Source: FEB-25 sp963822175 (GTDB lineage: Bacteria; Chloroflexota; Anaerolineae; Anaerolineales; UBA4823). From it: a stretch of DNA of 64,000 nucleotides. A model generated the notes under the pieces. The model searched no databases. It was given only the letters and a program-made list of their open reading frames with translations, and was not told the DNA's origin. This document shows, one piece after another, positions 18,190-27,708 of this stretch (position 1 is the stretch's first letter; the number at the start of each line of letters is the position of its first letter). The stretch lies in the NCBI GenBank assembly GCA_963822175.1, contig CAWGGJ010000003.1, positions 124,001 through 188,000 on the forward strand. The letters run 5' to 3'. The translations under genes were made by a program, and so were the position numbers.

Positions 18190-18234
18190 ACCAAAAAGAC
18201 ACAAAATACACCGAAATTGTATATTTTGTGTCTT
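18190..18234 (-). terminator. Rho-independent terminator of the hutH-like gene
   Basis: A long inverted repeat (aagacacaaaataca, 18196-18210, with tgtatattttgtgtctt, 18218-18234) is followed on the minus strand by TTTTT. It separates the ammonia-lyase transcript from the E1 operon. Confidence 0.9.
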
Positions 18235-18260
18235 CCAGCGATTGGCATTAGTTTGAGATA

Positions 18261-19784
18261 TTAATCTAGATCGCCAACAGCTCTTTCCACCTCATCAAGG
18301 ATTTCGCCGGATTTAACAAGATCCTTCATCTTATTATGATCAGAGTAAAGAGGTCTGTCCTCATCTAAATGAGATACATACTTTCTGATAACCTTATGAG
18401 CTGCCTGTACCCCTGCTCCTGGTGTAAAATCACGAAAATCCAACGCCTGGGCAGCAGCCATAAATTCGATACCCAGGATACCATAGGCATTATCCAGGAT
18501 TTGTCCGTTCTTGAGTGCGGTGTTCATGCCCATGGATACAAAGTCCTCCTGGTCAGCTGCCGCAGGGATCGATTGGATACTGGCTGGCATGGATAGAATA
18601 CGCTGTTCAACGATCATCATATCTGCTGTATATTGACTGAGCATCATTCCTGAGAACATGCCAGCACCTTTGGTCAGGAATTCGGGCAAGCCCACGCTCA
18701 ATGCAGGGTTTGTTAGACGATTTAACCGTCTTTCCGATAGCACACACACCATGGTGATCGCAGTACCAGCCATATCCATCGGCAAGCTGACGGGTGAACC
18801 CTGGAAATTCGCGCCAGTAAGTGTCAGTTGAAATTCAGGCAGGAATATCGGGTTATCACCCACGCCGTTCAATTCAATTACCACCTGGCTTTGAGCATAA
18901 TCGATTGCATCGTGCGCGGCCCCAATCACCTGGGGTGATGATCGCATAGAATACGCATCCTGGACTTTGGTCTTCATCTTCCCTGTCGCCAGGTCACTCC
19001 CAGCAATGCATTTCATGATCGCCCTCGCTGCTCGAACAGCACCCTTAAACCCACGCACCTGGTGAAGTCGCAAATCATAAGGTTTTAAATTTGCCAGGAG
19101 CGCTTCCAGGCTCATCGCACAGGCAATCTCAGCTTGTTTCAGCCAACGATCCATATCATATATATGCAGTGCACTCATCGCGGTCAACAAGTTTGAGCCA
19201 TTGATTGTAGCCAGACCATCACGTGCCTGCAATCCCGGGATTGGTATTCCCGCTTTTTGCATTGCCAAGCGTCCGGGCAGGCGCTCACCCTGGTAATATG
19301 CCTCTCCCTCGCCCATCAATAATAAGGCGATCTGTGACATCGGTGCCAGGTCACCGCACGCCCCAACCGAGCCTTTCTGGCATACTACCGGGGTCACACC
19401 TTTGTTGAGCATCTCCACCAGGGTCAAAGTGATCTCAGGGCGGCATCCCGAGTTGCCATGGGCATGGACATTGATTCTCCCCACCATCGCCCCTCGTACC
19501 TGCTCGATCGGACAGGGTTCTCCAATTCCAGCAGCATGGTTATAAATGAGATATTTCTGGAATTGTTGCACCTGGTCATCATTAAGCACCCGCTCTGAAA
19601 ACTCACCGATACCGGTGTTCACCCCGTACATGATCTCGTGAGCGGCAATTTTTGACTCAAGCATTGTACGACACACTTTGATCCGTTCCAGAGCAGCTGG
19701 ATGCAATTCAACCTTCTCCCCTTGGCGCGCAATCTTCATTAGCTTTTCAGGGGTTAATCCTGATCCATCGATGGCAATGGTCAT
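18261..19784 (-). CDS. Histidine/aromatic amino acid ammonia-lyase, Cys variant of MIO triad
   Basis: ATG 19784 follows agaggaga, giving 507 residues, the normal HutH length. The fold is complete, with YGVNTGIGEF, NGSNLLTAMS, the QDAYSMRSSPQ loop and GDNPIFLPE. These enzymes remove ammonia from histidine, or from Phe/Tyr in relatives, using an MIO group made by cyclising Ala-Ser-Gly. Here the triad reads Ala-Cys-Gly (SVGACGDLAPM), the Cys being residue 143 (codon 19356-19358). In Pseudomonas HutH the precursor is Ser143, and an engineered S143C enzyme was reported to become fully active. No hutU, hutI or hutG is in the window, so histidine is not certain as substrate. Confidence 0.88.
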   Translation of the reverse strand: MTIAIDGSGLTPEKLMKIARQGEKVELHPAALERIKVCRTMLESKIAAHEIMYGVNTGIGEFSERVLNDDQVQQFQKYLIYNHAAGIGEPCPIEQVRGAMVGRINVHAHGNSGCRPEITLTLVEMLNKGVTPVVCQKGSVGACGDLAPMSQIALLLMGEGEAYYQGERLPGRLAMQKAGIPIPGLQARDGLATINGSNLLTAMSALHIYDMDRWLKQAEIACAMSLEALLANLKPYDLRLHQVRGFKGAVRAARAIMKCIAGSDLATGKMKTKVQDAYSMRSSPQVIGAAHDAIDYAQSQVVIELNGVGDNPIFLPEFQLTLTGANFQGSPVSLPMDMAGTAITMVCVLSERRLNRLTNPALSVGLPEFLTKGAGMFSGMMLSQYTADMMIVEQRILSMPASIQSIPAAADQEDFVSMGMNTALKNGQILDNAYGILGIEFMAAAQALDFRDFTPGAGVQAAHKVIRKYVSHLDEDRPLYSDHNKMKDLVKSGEILDEVERAVGDLD

Positions 19785-20073
19785 AGGGTTCTCCTCTAAT
19801 ATTATTCTTTCAATCAAGACCTGTTATACCGGATATACAAAATTGCAGCAAGTGATTTTCGTCAGATATATCAAGCAAAAAATGCGCATTGCCCGGATAA
19901 TGAAAGAAAATAATGATACCTATCCTGTGACACGGAGGACATCTGTCTCTAGCCACAATTTGCATCCTGATATAATCTATAAACAATTCAGAATCCGTAT
20001 CAGTAAATTCTGCTGTTAATAATTATACGGTCAAAAATAATTCTAAAGTTAGCACTTTCAAAGGAGGTCTGCT

Positions 20074-20463
20074 ATGCGGCTATACGCCGATAGTGCCAAG
20101 TGTTCTGGATGTCGAGCTTGTTTAGTGGCTTGCTCGCTCAATCTCTTTCAGGAGAGTAATCCCAAGAAAGCAGCACTTAATCTTATCGCTCATTTCCCCA
20201 ATCCTGGTGTATATGAAATGAAAGTATGCACGCAGTGTGGGGACTGTGCTGCGGTATGCCCCACCGAGGCGATCAAATTGAATGAGCGCAATGCATATTA
20301 TGTCGATTTTGCAGAATGCAACCTGTGCGAAGCCTGTGTTCCTGAATGTCCTGAAGATGTAATGTTCGTGCGCGCCGAGTTGGCGAATGCCGCCTGGAAG
20401 TGTGACCTGTGCGGTGATTGTGTCAGTGTGTGTGGTACCAGCGCATTGTGGATTGCGAATTAG
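20074..20463 (+). CDS. Four-cluster 4Fe-4S ferredoxin, AOR electron-transfer partner
   Basis: The 129-residue protein contains four Cys-rich motifs (CSGCRACLVAC, CTQCGDCAAVCP, CNLCEACVPECP, CDLCGDCVSVCG), enough for up to four [4Fe-4S] clusters. The Shine-Dalgarno is aaaggaggt. It ends 9 bp before the AOR start, an arrangement typical of AOR-linked polyferredoxin subunits that receive electrons from the tungsten site. The 289 bp upstream, back to the divergent ammonia-lyase gene, hold no other gene and must contain the promoter. Confidence 0.9.
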   Translation: MRLYADSAKCSGCRACLVACSLNLFQESNPKKAALNLIAHFPNPGVYEMKVCTQCGDCAAVCPTEAIKLNERNAYYVDFAECNLCEACVPECPEDVMFVRAELANAAWKCDLCGDCVSVCGTSALWIAN

Positions 20464-20472
20464 GAGGCAACC

Positions 20473-22299
20473 ATGAATGGATACGGTGGAACAATTCTAA
20501 GAGTCAATCTCACAGAAGGAAAAATAACCAGGGAACCCACACCTGCCAAGCTGGCGCATGACTTTATTGGTGGGCGTGGCTTTGGCGTATATTTTCTCTT
20601 TAAGGAAGTCCCCAAACATGCTGACCCGCTTGGACCGGAAAATAAGCTCATCATTTCCACAGGACCGCTTTCAGGTATGCTCGTGCCCGGTGGAGGCAAG
20701 TGTGATTGGACCACCAAGTCTCCTCTAACCGGTGGTTATGCGGATGCCTCAATGGGTGGCCATTTTACTGCAGAGATGAAGTACGCTGGCCTGGATACCA
20801 TCATCCTCGAAGGGATCAGCCCCAAGCCTGTCTATTTGTTCATTGATAATGACAAAATCCAGCTTCTGGACGCCACCTCATATTGGGGAAAAGGTGCCAT
20901 CGATGTGGAAGTTGAGTTTAAACACAAGTATGGCGAAGAATATCAGGTTGCTGCCATTGGACCAGGTGGTGAGAATCAGGTGTTGTATGCCTGCATTAAT
21001 CATGATTTTGGCCGCCAGGCTGGTCGGGGTGGTGTCGGTGCTGTCATGGGTAGCAAGAAAGTAAAAGCTATCGTCCTGCATGGCACCAAGTCCGTCACCG
21101 TGGCTGACCCTGAGAACTACCGTAAAGCTGGTATGGCACTCTACAAAGCCTGTAAGGATGCCGAAGGTCTGGCCGAATGGTCACGCTATGGCACCACAAT
21201 AGTTACCAGCTGGTGCAATGAGGTCGGCGCACTTCCCACACGTAACTTCAGCGCCGGCTCGTTTGAGGGGATTGAGCAGATCAACGGACAGACAATGCGC
21301 AAGGAAATCGTCATCACCGATAAAGGCTGTTTCGGTTGCCCCTGCCCGTGTGGAAAATATTCAAATATGAAGCGCTACAACACCCAGGTCGAAGGACCGG
21401 AATATGAGACCATAGGTCTAATGGGCTCCAACCTGGGCATAGCAGATATCCAGGCCGTGGCAGAAGCCAACCGTCTCGCTGACGATCTCGGAATTGATTC
21501 GATCAGTGCCGGCAGTTGCATCGCCTGGGCGATGGAGTGTTATGAGAAGGGCATCCTGACCAAAGCGGATACCGATGGTTTAGATCTGAAATTTGGCAAT
21601 GTCGAAGCTGTCTTTGCCATGATCAAAAAGATCGCCCATCGTGAAGGGAAAATGGGTGAACTGCTTGCTCAGGGCATCAAGCGTGCTTCACAGCAGGTCG
21701 GGAAAGGCAGCGAGACATTTGCGATCCATGTCAAGGGTATGGAGCAATCTGCGTATGCCACCCATAATGCCACTGCCATGTTATTGGCATATATGACCTG
21801 TGATGTCGGTGCTCATCACAACCGTTCATGGGCGATCACCTATGATCTCCAGGTGGGCCGTGATAAGGTTGTTCCTGAAAAAGTTTCTCGCGTCATCTGG
21901 TTGCAGAACTTCCGACCCATGTTTGACGTCATGGGTTCCTGTCGTTTGCAATGGGTGGAGCTGGGTATAGACCGTGATTTATATGTTCCACTCCTGGAAG
22001 CGATCACTGGGGTCAGGCGCACCTGGGAAGATTTGGAAGCAGTCGGCAATCGCATCTGGACTCTCACCCGTATGTATTGGGTGCGCGAAAACGAGGGCTT
22101 CGGTCGCGATTGGGACCTTCCATCCCAACGCTTCTACACTGAACCACCTAAAACCGGCGCAACCACTGGTCAGATAACTAAATTTGAGGATGTTCAACGC
22201 TTGTTGGATATGTATTACGAACAGCGCGGCTGGGATAACAATGGTTTGCCTACTCCAGCAACCCTGGAAACCCTAAACCTGACTGCCCTGGTTGCATAG
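20473..22299 (+). CDS. aor: Tungsten aldehyde:ferredoxin oxidoreductase family protein
   Basis: The 608-residue protein is of normal AOR length. The N-terminal domain begins GYGGTILRVNL and has the GGRGFGVYFLF and GRQAGRGGVGAVMGSKK pterin-binding regions. The Fe-S site reads CFGCPCPCG, fitting CxxCxxxC with one extra Cys, and a later Cys (CDVGAHHNR) would complete the cluster. The enzyme oxidises aldehydes to acids, or reduces acids, with a W-bispterin and ferredoxin. It lies between its polyferredoxin and a MoaD-like protein that would help make the pterin. The substrate is unknown. Confidence 0.93.
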   Translation: MNGYGGTILRVNLTEGKITREPTPAKLAHDFIGGRGFGVYFLFKEVPKHADPLGPENKLIISTGPLSGMLVPGGGKCDWTTKSPLTGGYADASMGGHFTAEMKYAGLDTIILEGISPKPVYLFIDNDKIQLLDATSYWGKGAIDVEVEFKHKYGEEYQVAAIGPGGENQVLYACINHDFGRQAGRGGVGAVMGSKKVKAIVLHGTKSVTVADPENYRKAGMALYKACKDAEGLAEWSRYGTTIVTSWCNEVGALPTRNFSAGSFEGIEQINGQTMRKEIVITDKGCFGCPCPCGKYSNMKRYNTQVEGPEYETIGLMGSNLGIADIQAVAEANRLADDLGIDSISAGSCIAWAMECYEKGILTKADTDGLDLKFGNVEAVFAMIKKIAHREGKMGELLAQGIKRASQQVGKGSETFAIHVKGMEQSAYATHNATAMLLAYMTCDVGAHHNRSWAITYDLQVGRDKVVPEKVSRVIWLQNFRPMFDVMGSCRLQWVELGIDRDLYVPLLEAITGVRRTWEDLEAVGNRIWTLTRMYWVRENEGFGRDWDLPSQRFYTEPPKTGATTGQITKFEDVQRLLDMYYEQRGWDNNGLPTPATLETLNLTALVA

Positions 22300-22348
22300 C
22301 AACCATTTGCACGAAAGATATTGATTGAAAAACTATTGATCTTTGGTT

Positions 22349-22403
22349 GAGGCGCAGCTCTTATTGATGCACAAGTAGCAAGAACAATAATAAGCTGCGC
22401 CTC
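22349..22403 (+). terminator. Long hairpin between AOR and MoaD-like genes
   Basis: gaggcgcagct...ttattg pairs with caataataagctgcgcctc around an 18-nt loop, with one small bulge. There is no T run, so it may act as a processing or attenuation signal rather than a full terminator. Confidence 0.55.
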
Positions 22404-22431
22404 TACATCTTACCTTTTTCAAGGTTAATGA

Positions 22432-22662
22432 ATGAAGATGAGTGCCATCGTAAAGCCCCTTGGGATGTTGAAATCATATACTGGAGATCTCAAAGAGATC
22501 ACCGTCGACACCGGTAAAACGGTCCGAGAGACGTTGACGATACTTGGGATCGATCCCGACCTGGTGGCCGGTGTTATTGTCAATGGTGAACTACAGACCA
22601 AGGATTACATCTTGCAGGAAAAGGACGTTGTCAAGCTCCTTGCTGTAATTGGCGGGGGATAA
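22432..22662 (+). CDS. MoaD/ThiS-family sulfur carrier protein
   Basis: The 76-residue protein has the beta-grasp fold signature and ends in VIGGG, the double-glycine tail that is adenylated and thiocarboxylated. Its place directly after AOR points to molybdopterin/tungstopterin synthesis, and AOR clusters often carry a private MoaD. A second in-frame ATG at 22438 is possible; neither start has a strong Shine-Dalgarno. Confidence 0.85.
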   Translation: MKMSAIVKPLGMLKSYTGDLKEITVDTGKTVRETLTILGIDPDLVAGVIVNGELQTKDYILQEKDVVKLLAVIGGG

Positions 22663-22679
22663 GTCTTTCCCGGCGAATT

Positions 22680-24035
22680 TCACCCACGCACGGTGCATAG
22701 CTCATTCACCACATCCCATAAAACGGGTAGACCAGTCTCAAAATAGGAAATGGGTACGCGTTCATCGTGACCATGTGCCAGCTGCATGATCGGATACCCT
22801 GGGGGTAGTATACCTGGTGTGAAGCCATACATTTTAATCCCGGCATTTTTATACTGGCAGGCATCTGTCGCGCCTGGCATCATCATGGGGATGATCAGAC
22901 CACTTGGATCCATCTGGCGAGTCTTCTGCTCAAGCAACCGGTAGAACGGTGTTTCTGTTGAGAATTCTGCACCGCTGGTGGTATAAACCGCCTCCAGTTC
23001 GATTTCAGCACCGACGATGGAATGAATTTCCTTTATCACCGATTCCGCACATTGCCCCGGCAAAATTCGACAATCAATATCAGCCTGGGCAACTGAAGGG
23101 ATGACATTCACCTTGCTTCCAGCCTGTAACATGGTTGGTGAAACGGTATTTGTCACCAAAGCCCTAAGGAAATTTCGATTATCTCCTTTCAATCGATCCA
23201 GCAGCAGGTTCACCATTGTAGGTGAATGAAGTAATCCGGTGAGTGAGTGAAGCGGAGACTGAATTTGGGAACCCGCAGCATCTACCATCTTGAGAAACGT
23301 TGGTGTGAGATGTACAGGTAAATGGCTTGCAAGGCGAAGCTTTTCAAGCGCCTGGGCGAGGATGAATACGGCATTATCTGAATGAGGAACTGATCCGTGT
23401 CCGGGCTTTCCATGTGCCCTTGCCTGCAGCCAGCAAACACCTTTCTCTGCTACCTGAATCGGATATGCCTTCATTTTGCCAAAATAAATAGTTAAAGCTC
23501 CTCCTTCAGTGATCCCATATTCCGCCTCTATAAGCTGGCGATGTTGTTCCACCAGGAATTTCGAGCCATGGGTAAACCCCGCTTCCTCATCGGCAATCGC
23601 TGCCAGGATAATGTCTCGCTTAAGAGGTGTCCGCTGACGGAATAAATTTAGGAAAATCTCCAGGTACATCACCAGGAAGCCTTTCATATCCAACGTTCCC
23701 CGACCCCAGACGGTATGGTCAATGATTTCGCCACCAAACGGATCGTGGCTCCAATGCTGGGCTTCAACGGGTACCACGTCCACATGCCCGCTCATTAAAA
23801 ACGGCCGCTCAGAGCCATCTCCTTTTATTCTGGCTACCAGGTTTACCCGATTCGGTGCTGATTCTACGATGGTAATTGCATCTTGAGGAAATCCTGCTTT
23901 CTCGAGGATGTCCTTTACGATGAGAATCGCTGGAAGCTCGTTCCCAGGTGGGTTGACTGTTTGTGCTTGGATCAACCTGACCAGGTTTTCTATCGTTTCA
24001 TCCACCACCATTTTCCAATTTACATCTGTCTCCAT
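22680..24035 (-). CDS. M20-family metallopeptidase (ArgE/DapE/CPG2 type)
   Basis: The 451-residue protein is complete. The zinc-site motifs are SGHVDVVP, RGTLDMKG and DEEAGF, with the catalytic Asp and Glu in place. The dimerisation domain begins near KGVCWLQARAHGKPGHGS. A late His (LAHGHDERVP) completes the second metal site. Family members hydrolyse N-acyl amino acids or small peptides; this subgroup is usually annotated as a dipeptidase or carboxypeptidase. It lies 45 bp downstream of the EamA transporter gene, possibly in one transcript. Confidence 0.9.
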   Translation of the reverse strand: METDVNWKMVVDETIENLVRLIQAQTVNPPGNELPAILIVKDILEKAGFPQDAITIVESAPNRVNLVARIKGDGSERPFLMSGHVDVVPVEAQHWSHDPFGGEIIDHTVWGRGTLDMKGFLVMYLEIFLNLFRQRTPLKRDIILAAIADEEAGFTHGSKFLVEQHRQLIEAEYGITEGGALTIYFGKMKAYPIQVAEKGVCWLQARAHGKPGHGSVPHSDNAVFILAQALEKLRLASHLPVHLTPTFLKMVDAAGSQIQSPLHSLTGLLHSPTMVNLLLDRLKGDNRNFLRALVTNTVSPTMLQAGSKVNVIPSVAQADIDCRILPGQCAESVIKEIHSIVGAEIELEAVYTTSGAEFSTETPFYRLLEQKTRQMDPSGLIIPMMMPGATDACQYKNAGIKMYGFTPGILPPGYPIMQLAHGHDERVPISYFETGLPVLWDVVNELCTVRG

Positions 24036-24080
24036 GGTTGTTCCTCATTTCAAAGCATAACCTACACTTGTATCCATATT

Positions 24081-25010
24081 CTACACTGCTGATCCAATGG
24101 CTTTGCTCGCATTTAGCTGGGTCACGATCACAGCCATAAGGATCAAGCCACATCCAACGAGCTGTACGACCTGCATGGTTTCTCCCAGGAAAATAAACCC
24201 CGTCAGGGCAGCAAATACAGCTTCCATGCTAAGCAATATGGTCGCATCAGTGGGAGGTGCGTACTTCTGACCCAATACTTGCAATGTGTAACCGCCAGCA
24301 GTGGAAAGCAATCCAACATAGAGGATCGTCCACCATCCCCCCGCGATTTCATTATAGGGCATGTATAACCAGAAGCTCAGGAGCAGATTCAATGATCCAG
24401 CAACAAGATATTGCCCAACAGAGAAGGTGACTACATCCATATGTCTTACTGCCCGGCTAACCAGGATCATCTGCAGAGCCCAGAAAATTGCTCCTGCCAT
24501 CTCCAATGCATCCCCAGGTGCCAGTCGAAATGTTCCACCTGTGCTTAATAACAGGCTGCCAATAATGGCGATCCCTGCGCTCAACCAGGCTACCCTGGGT
24601 ATCTTTTCCTTGAAAAATAACAGCAGGATGACGGGAACAAAAACAACGTAAAGCGTGGTGATGAACCCTGCATTCCCGGCAGTTGTGGTTTCCAAACCTG
24701 CTTGCTGTAGTCCTGCGGCTCCGAAGATTAATAGGCCGGATAGAACCATAAAGCTGATCGATTTTCTATCCAATTTTGGAGAGTCTATCGATTTGGTTGA
24801 TAATTTATCCTGGTCACTTGGTGATTGATTCGAATTACGGAAAGGGTTTAGTTTACTAAATGGGAATAAAACCAACCCACCCAGAAGGAATCTTAAACCA
24901 TTAAATGTGAATGGATCGAAATATTGTGCAGCTACCCGTTGGACTGCAAACGCACTTCCCCAGATCAATGCCACCAGTAGCAAAATAGTATCTGCACGAA
25001 GGCGGCTCAT
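24081..25010 (-). CDS. EamA/DMT-family transporter
   Basis: The 309-residue protein has ten predicted membrane helices in two EamA repeats, the first starting LLLVALIWGSAFAVQR and the second GDALEMAGAIFWALQMI. A charged cytoplasmic loop of about 30 residues follows helix 2-3. Family members export amino acids, metabolites or nucleotide sugars; the substrate is unknown. It lies 38 bp downstream of polX and upstream of the M20 peptidase, all on the minus strand. Confidence 0.9.
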   Translation of the reverse strand: MSRLRADTILLLVALIWGSAFAVQRVAAQYFDPFTFNGLRFLLGGLVLFPFSKLNPFRNSNQSPSDQDKLSTKSIDSPKLDRKSISFMVLSGLLIFGAAGLQQAGLETTTAGNAGFITTLYVVFVPVILLLFFKEKIPRVAWLSAGIAIIGSLLLSTGGTFRLAPGDALEMAGAIFWALQMILVSRAVRHMDVVTFSVGQYLVAGSLNLLLSFWLYMPYNEIAGGWWTILYVGLLSTAGGYTLQVLGQKYAPPTDATILLSMEAVFAALTGFIFLGETMQVVQLVGCGLILMAVIVTQLNASKAIGSAV

Positions 25011-25048
25011 TGTTTATTTTTTCTCCTGGACCTGGCGTGATGATGGCA

Positions 25049-26779
25049 TTATCCCCTGCTTTTCAGCCAGGTCAATAACTTCTCAACACTCCAGGTATTG
25101 ATTACATCCTCCGCTTCTACCCACGCTCGACGCGCTGTCGATACCCCAAAATGCATAAAATCCATATCGGTTTCATCGTGGGCGTCTGTATTGATACTCA
25201 GCTTTATTCCCATGTCTATTGCTCTTCTTGCATAGATGTCGTCAAGGTCCAGTCGAGCTGGATTGGCATTAATTTCCAATGCCACACCAGTTTCAGCTGC
25301 TGTTTTAAAAACCGCTTCCATATCCAGGTCGGCTCCCTCGCGATCGGGGAATAACCTGCCAGTTGGATGCCCAATGATATCCACATGGGGGTTATGCATG
25401 GCTTTAGTCAACCTTTCGGTGATTTTTTCTCGCGGTTGCCGTAAACTTGAATGAATGGACGCCAGCACAATATCCAACGAAGCCAGCACTTCATCTGGAT
25501 AATCCAGGCTTCCGTCAGTTTTGATCTCCACTTCCGCTCCTCGCAGGATATGAAAGTCAGAGCCAAATTCCTTCTGTACTTCTTCAATTTCCAATCCCTG
25601 CCTTATTACGTCCGCCTCATTCATTCCTTGCACTACCCCCAGGCTGCTGGTATGGTCGGTGACCGCCAACAGCTTATAGCCGTGAGCTTTAGCTGCAAGT
25701 GCCATTTCACGGATGGTTAACTTACCATCGCTCCAGGTAGAATGTGATTGCATATCCGATTTGATGTCAGAAAGCTCGATCAGCTTCGGTAATTTTCCCT
25801 GGATGGCTGCCTGTACCTCCCCTCGGTCTTCACGCAATTCAGGAGGGATCCACTGTAGTCCCAGGGTTTGATAAACTTCCTCTTCCTGAGAACAGAAGAT
25901 CTCGGTCCCATCCTTTCTCGCCAGTGAATGCTCTGATAGAGAAAAGCCCTTCTTTACAGCGTATTCACGTAGACGAACATTATGATCTTTTGAGCCGGTC
26001 GCATAAACCAGGGCAGTACCCCAATGTTCAGGTGGATGAACCCATAATTGGGCTTGCAAACCGTGAGTAAATTCGACACTTGCTTTCGTATCACCTTTCC
26101 CCAACACGCGCGCGATATCTTTTCGACTGACCAAGGCTTCCATCACTGCACTCGAATCCTTGGCTGCGGCCATGATGTCAATATCGCCAACGGTCGAGCG
26201 CATCCGCCGTAGACTGCCTCCGACTTCGACTGCTGACACGCCGGGAACTTTCCTCAGGCTCTCAACCAGATCCTGGGCAAATGGCCACACTCGCCCCAGT
26301 GGCAGCCTGGTTGATCGCCGTCCAAGCGCCTCTATCCCGGCGATGATTTTCGCTTCAGATTTCTCCCCCATTCCTGGAAGATTCCTCAACCTTCTATTTC
26401 GCGCAGCACTCTCCAACTCACTCAGGTTGGTTATTCCCACTTGTTTCCAAAACAAGGCAATTTTCTTGGGACCAAGGTCAGGCACCTGGAGCATCTCTGC
26501 TAGGCTTGGTGGCACCTCCTTTTCCAATTTATCCAGGAAATCCAGATGCCCGGTGGAAAGCAGCTCATCGATCTTTTCTGCGATGGCTTTTCCCACCCCG
26601 TCGATCTCCATCAACCTGCCCTGCTTCCATACCTCATTCACATCCTGGCTCAGGTTACTCAAGCTTTCTGAAGCCTTCCGATATGCCAGGATTTTGTAGA
26701 TATTTTCTCCCTTGATCTCCAGTAAATCAGCGATCAATTGGAACGTCTTTGCGAGCTGTTGATTCGTCATTTTCTCCAT
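25049..26779 (-). CDS. polX: DNA polymerase X with PHP domain
   Basis: The 576-residue protein has the order HhH/8-kDa-like domain, Pol X palm and C-terminal PHP phosphoesterase of bacterial PolX. The palm catalytic motif is GGSLRRMRSTVGDIDIM with the two metal Asp. HhH motifs appear near IDGVGKAIAEKI and LPGMGEKSEAKI. The PHP metal residues appear as QSHSTWSDG, VTDHTSS, IGHPTGR and NTDAHDE. It fills short gaps in base-excision repair, with 3'-5' exonuclease or AP endonuclease activity from PHP. The ATG lies 6 nt after a -10-like tacact, suggesting a leaderless start. Confidence 0.95.
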   Translation of the reverse strand: MEKMTNQQLAKTFQLIADLLEIKGENIYKILAYRKASESLSNLSQDVNEVWKQGRLMEIDGVGKAIAEKIDELLSTGHLDFLDKLEKEVPPSLAEMLQVPDLGPKKIALFWKQVGITNLSELESAARNRRLRNLPGMGEKSEAKIIAGIEALGRRSTRLPLGRVWPFAQDLVESLRKVPGVSAVEVGGSLRRMRSTVGDIDIMAAAKDSSAVMEALVSRKDIARVLGKGDTKASVEFTHGLQAQLWVHPPEHWGTALVYATGSKDHNVRLREYAVKKGFSLSEHSLARKDGTEIFCSQEEEVYQTLGLQWIPPELREDRGEVQAAIQGKLPKLIELSDIKSDMQSHSTWSDGKLTIREMALAAKAHGYKLLAVTDHTSSLGVVQGMNEADVIRQGLEIEEVQKEFGSDFHILRGAEVEIKTDGSLDYPDEVLASLDIVLASIHSSLRQPREKITERLTKAMHNPHVDIIGHPTGRLFPDREGADLDMEAVFKTAAETGVALEINANPARLDLDDIYARRAIDMGIKLSINTDAHDETDMDFMHFGVSTARRAWVEAEDVINTWSVEKLLTWLKSRG

Positions 26780-26785
26780 ATAAAA

Positions 26786-26791
26786 AGTGTA
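26786..26791 (-). promoter_or_regulatory. -10-like box for polX (leaderless)
   Basis: On the minus strand tacact lies 6 nt before ATG 26779, with no Shine-Dalgarno. Transcription would then start at or next to the start codon. Confidence 0.4.
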
Positions 26792-26930
26792 CCATGAGAT
26801 AGCAATGAAGGATTAATGATTAAAATAACTCTCTCATTACGATTATCATATTTGGATCTATACTTATTCATTGGCATTGATTAAAATCGCCAATCATCTG
26901 AATTTGGTTAATCAAATCCTCTAATTATTT

Positions 26931-27557
26931 ATGGATATCACCTATTTTTTCCGAGGACTGGTTATTGGGTTTTCAATCGCGGCTCCAGTCGGTCCAATTG
27001 GTATCCTTTGCATCAAGCGCACTCTTAGCTCAGGCTTGTTATATGGGCTGGTTTCAGGATTGGGGGCTGCTTCAGCGGATGCATTCTATGGCAGTATTGC
27101 AGCCTTTGGACTGACTTACATATCAAGCTTGCTCATTGATCAACAAATTTGGTTGCGCCTGGTGGGAGGTTTATTTTTATGCGTTCTTGGGGTAAAAACC
27201 TTTTTATCAGAACCCACCAATTTGCCAGAGCAATCGAACAACCTGGGATTGGTGAAAGCCTATGGATCCACATTTTTCCTCACCCTGACCAATCCATTGA
27301 CCATCTTATCCTTTGCAGCCATTTTTGCGGGTCTCGGGCTTGCAAATGCAGAAGGCAGCTATTCTTCAGCGGTCATTACAGTCTTTGGGGTTTTTCTTGG
27401 CTCTTGTTGTTGGTGGGCATTCTTGAGTATGGGAGTTAATGCCATTCGAGGCAGATTCACACCCACCGGACTGATTTGGGTAAATCGAATCTCGGGGATG
27501 CTCATCTTTGGATTCGGCATTGCTGCACTCTATGGTGCATGGATAATGCGATCATAA
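26931..27557 (+). CDS. LysE-family amino acid/metabolite exporter
   Basis: The 208-residue protein has six hydrophobic helices and the family motif FSIAAPVGPIGILCIKRT near residues 14-32, followed by SGLGAASADAFYG. LysE/RhtB proteins export amino acids or homoserine lactones; the substrate is not known. It is divergent from polX. An AT-rich box (taattattt) lies just before the ATG and there is no Shine-Dalgarno. Confidence 0.9.
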   Translation: MDITYFFRGLVIGFSIAAPVGPIGILCIKRTLSSGLLYGLVSGLGAASADAFYGSIAAFGLTYISSLLIDQQIWLRLVGGLFLCVLGVKTFLSEPTNLPEQSNNLGLVKAYGSTFFLTLTNPLTILSFAAIFAGLGLANAEGSYSSAVITVFGVFLGSCCWWAFLSMGVNAIRGRFTPTGLIWVNRISGMLIFGFGIAALYGAWIMRS

Positions 27558-27708
27558 TCTTGGTATAAGATCCATCCACACAAAAATCGAGATTCCATCG
27601 TAAGCCATTGTAAAATATACGGATCAATCTACTTAAAAGAATTTCCGCAATAAATGAATTCAACTTAATAAAATTGCTATATCGGGATGGTGAATGAAGG
27701 TTGTATGA

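Noticed and set aside
18190..18234. Operator or riboswitch (TPP) before the E1 alpha gene
   Set aside because: The hairpin is followed by T on the minus strand right after the ammonia-lyase gene, so it is a terminator; no TPP-riboswitch core was recognised.
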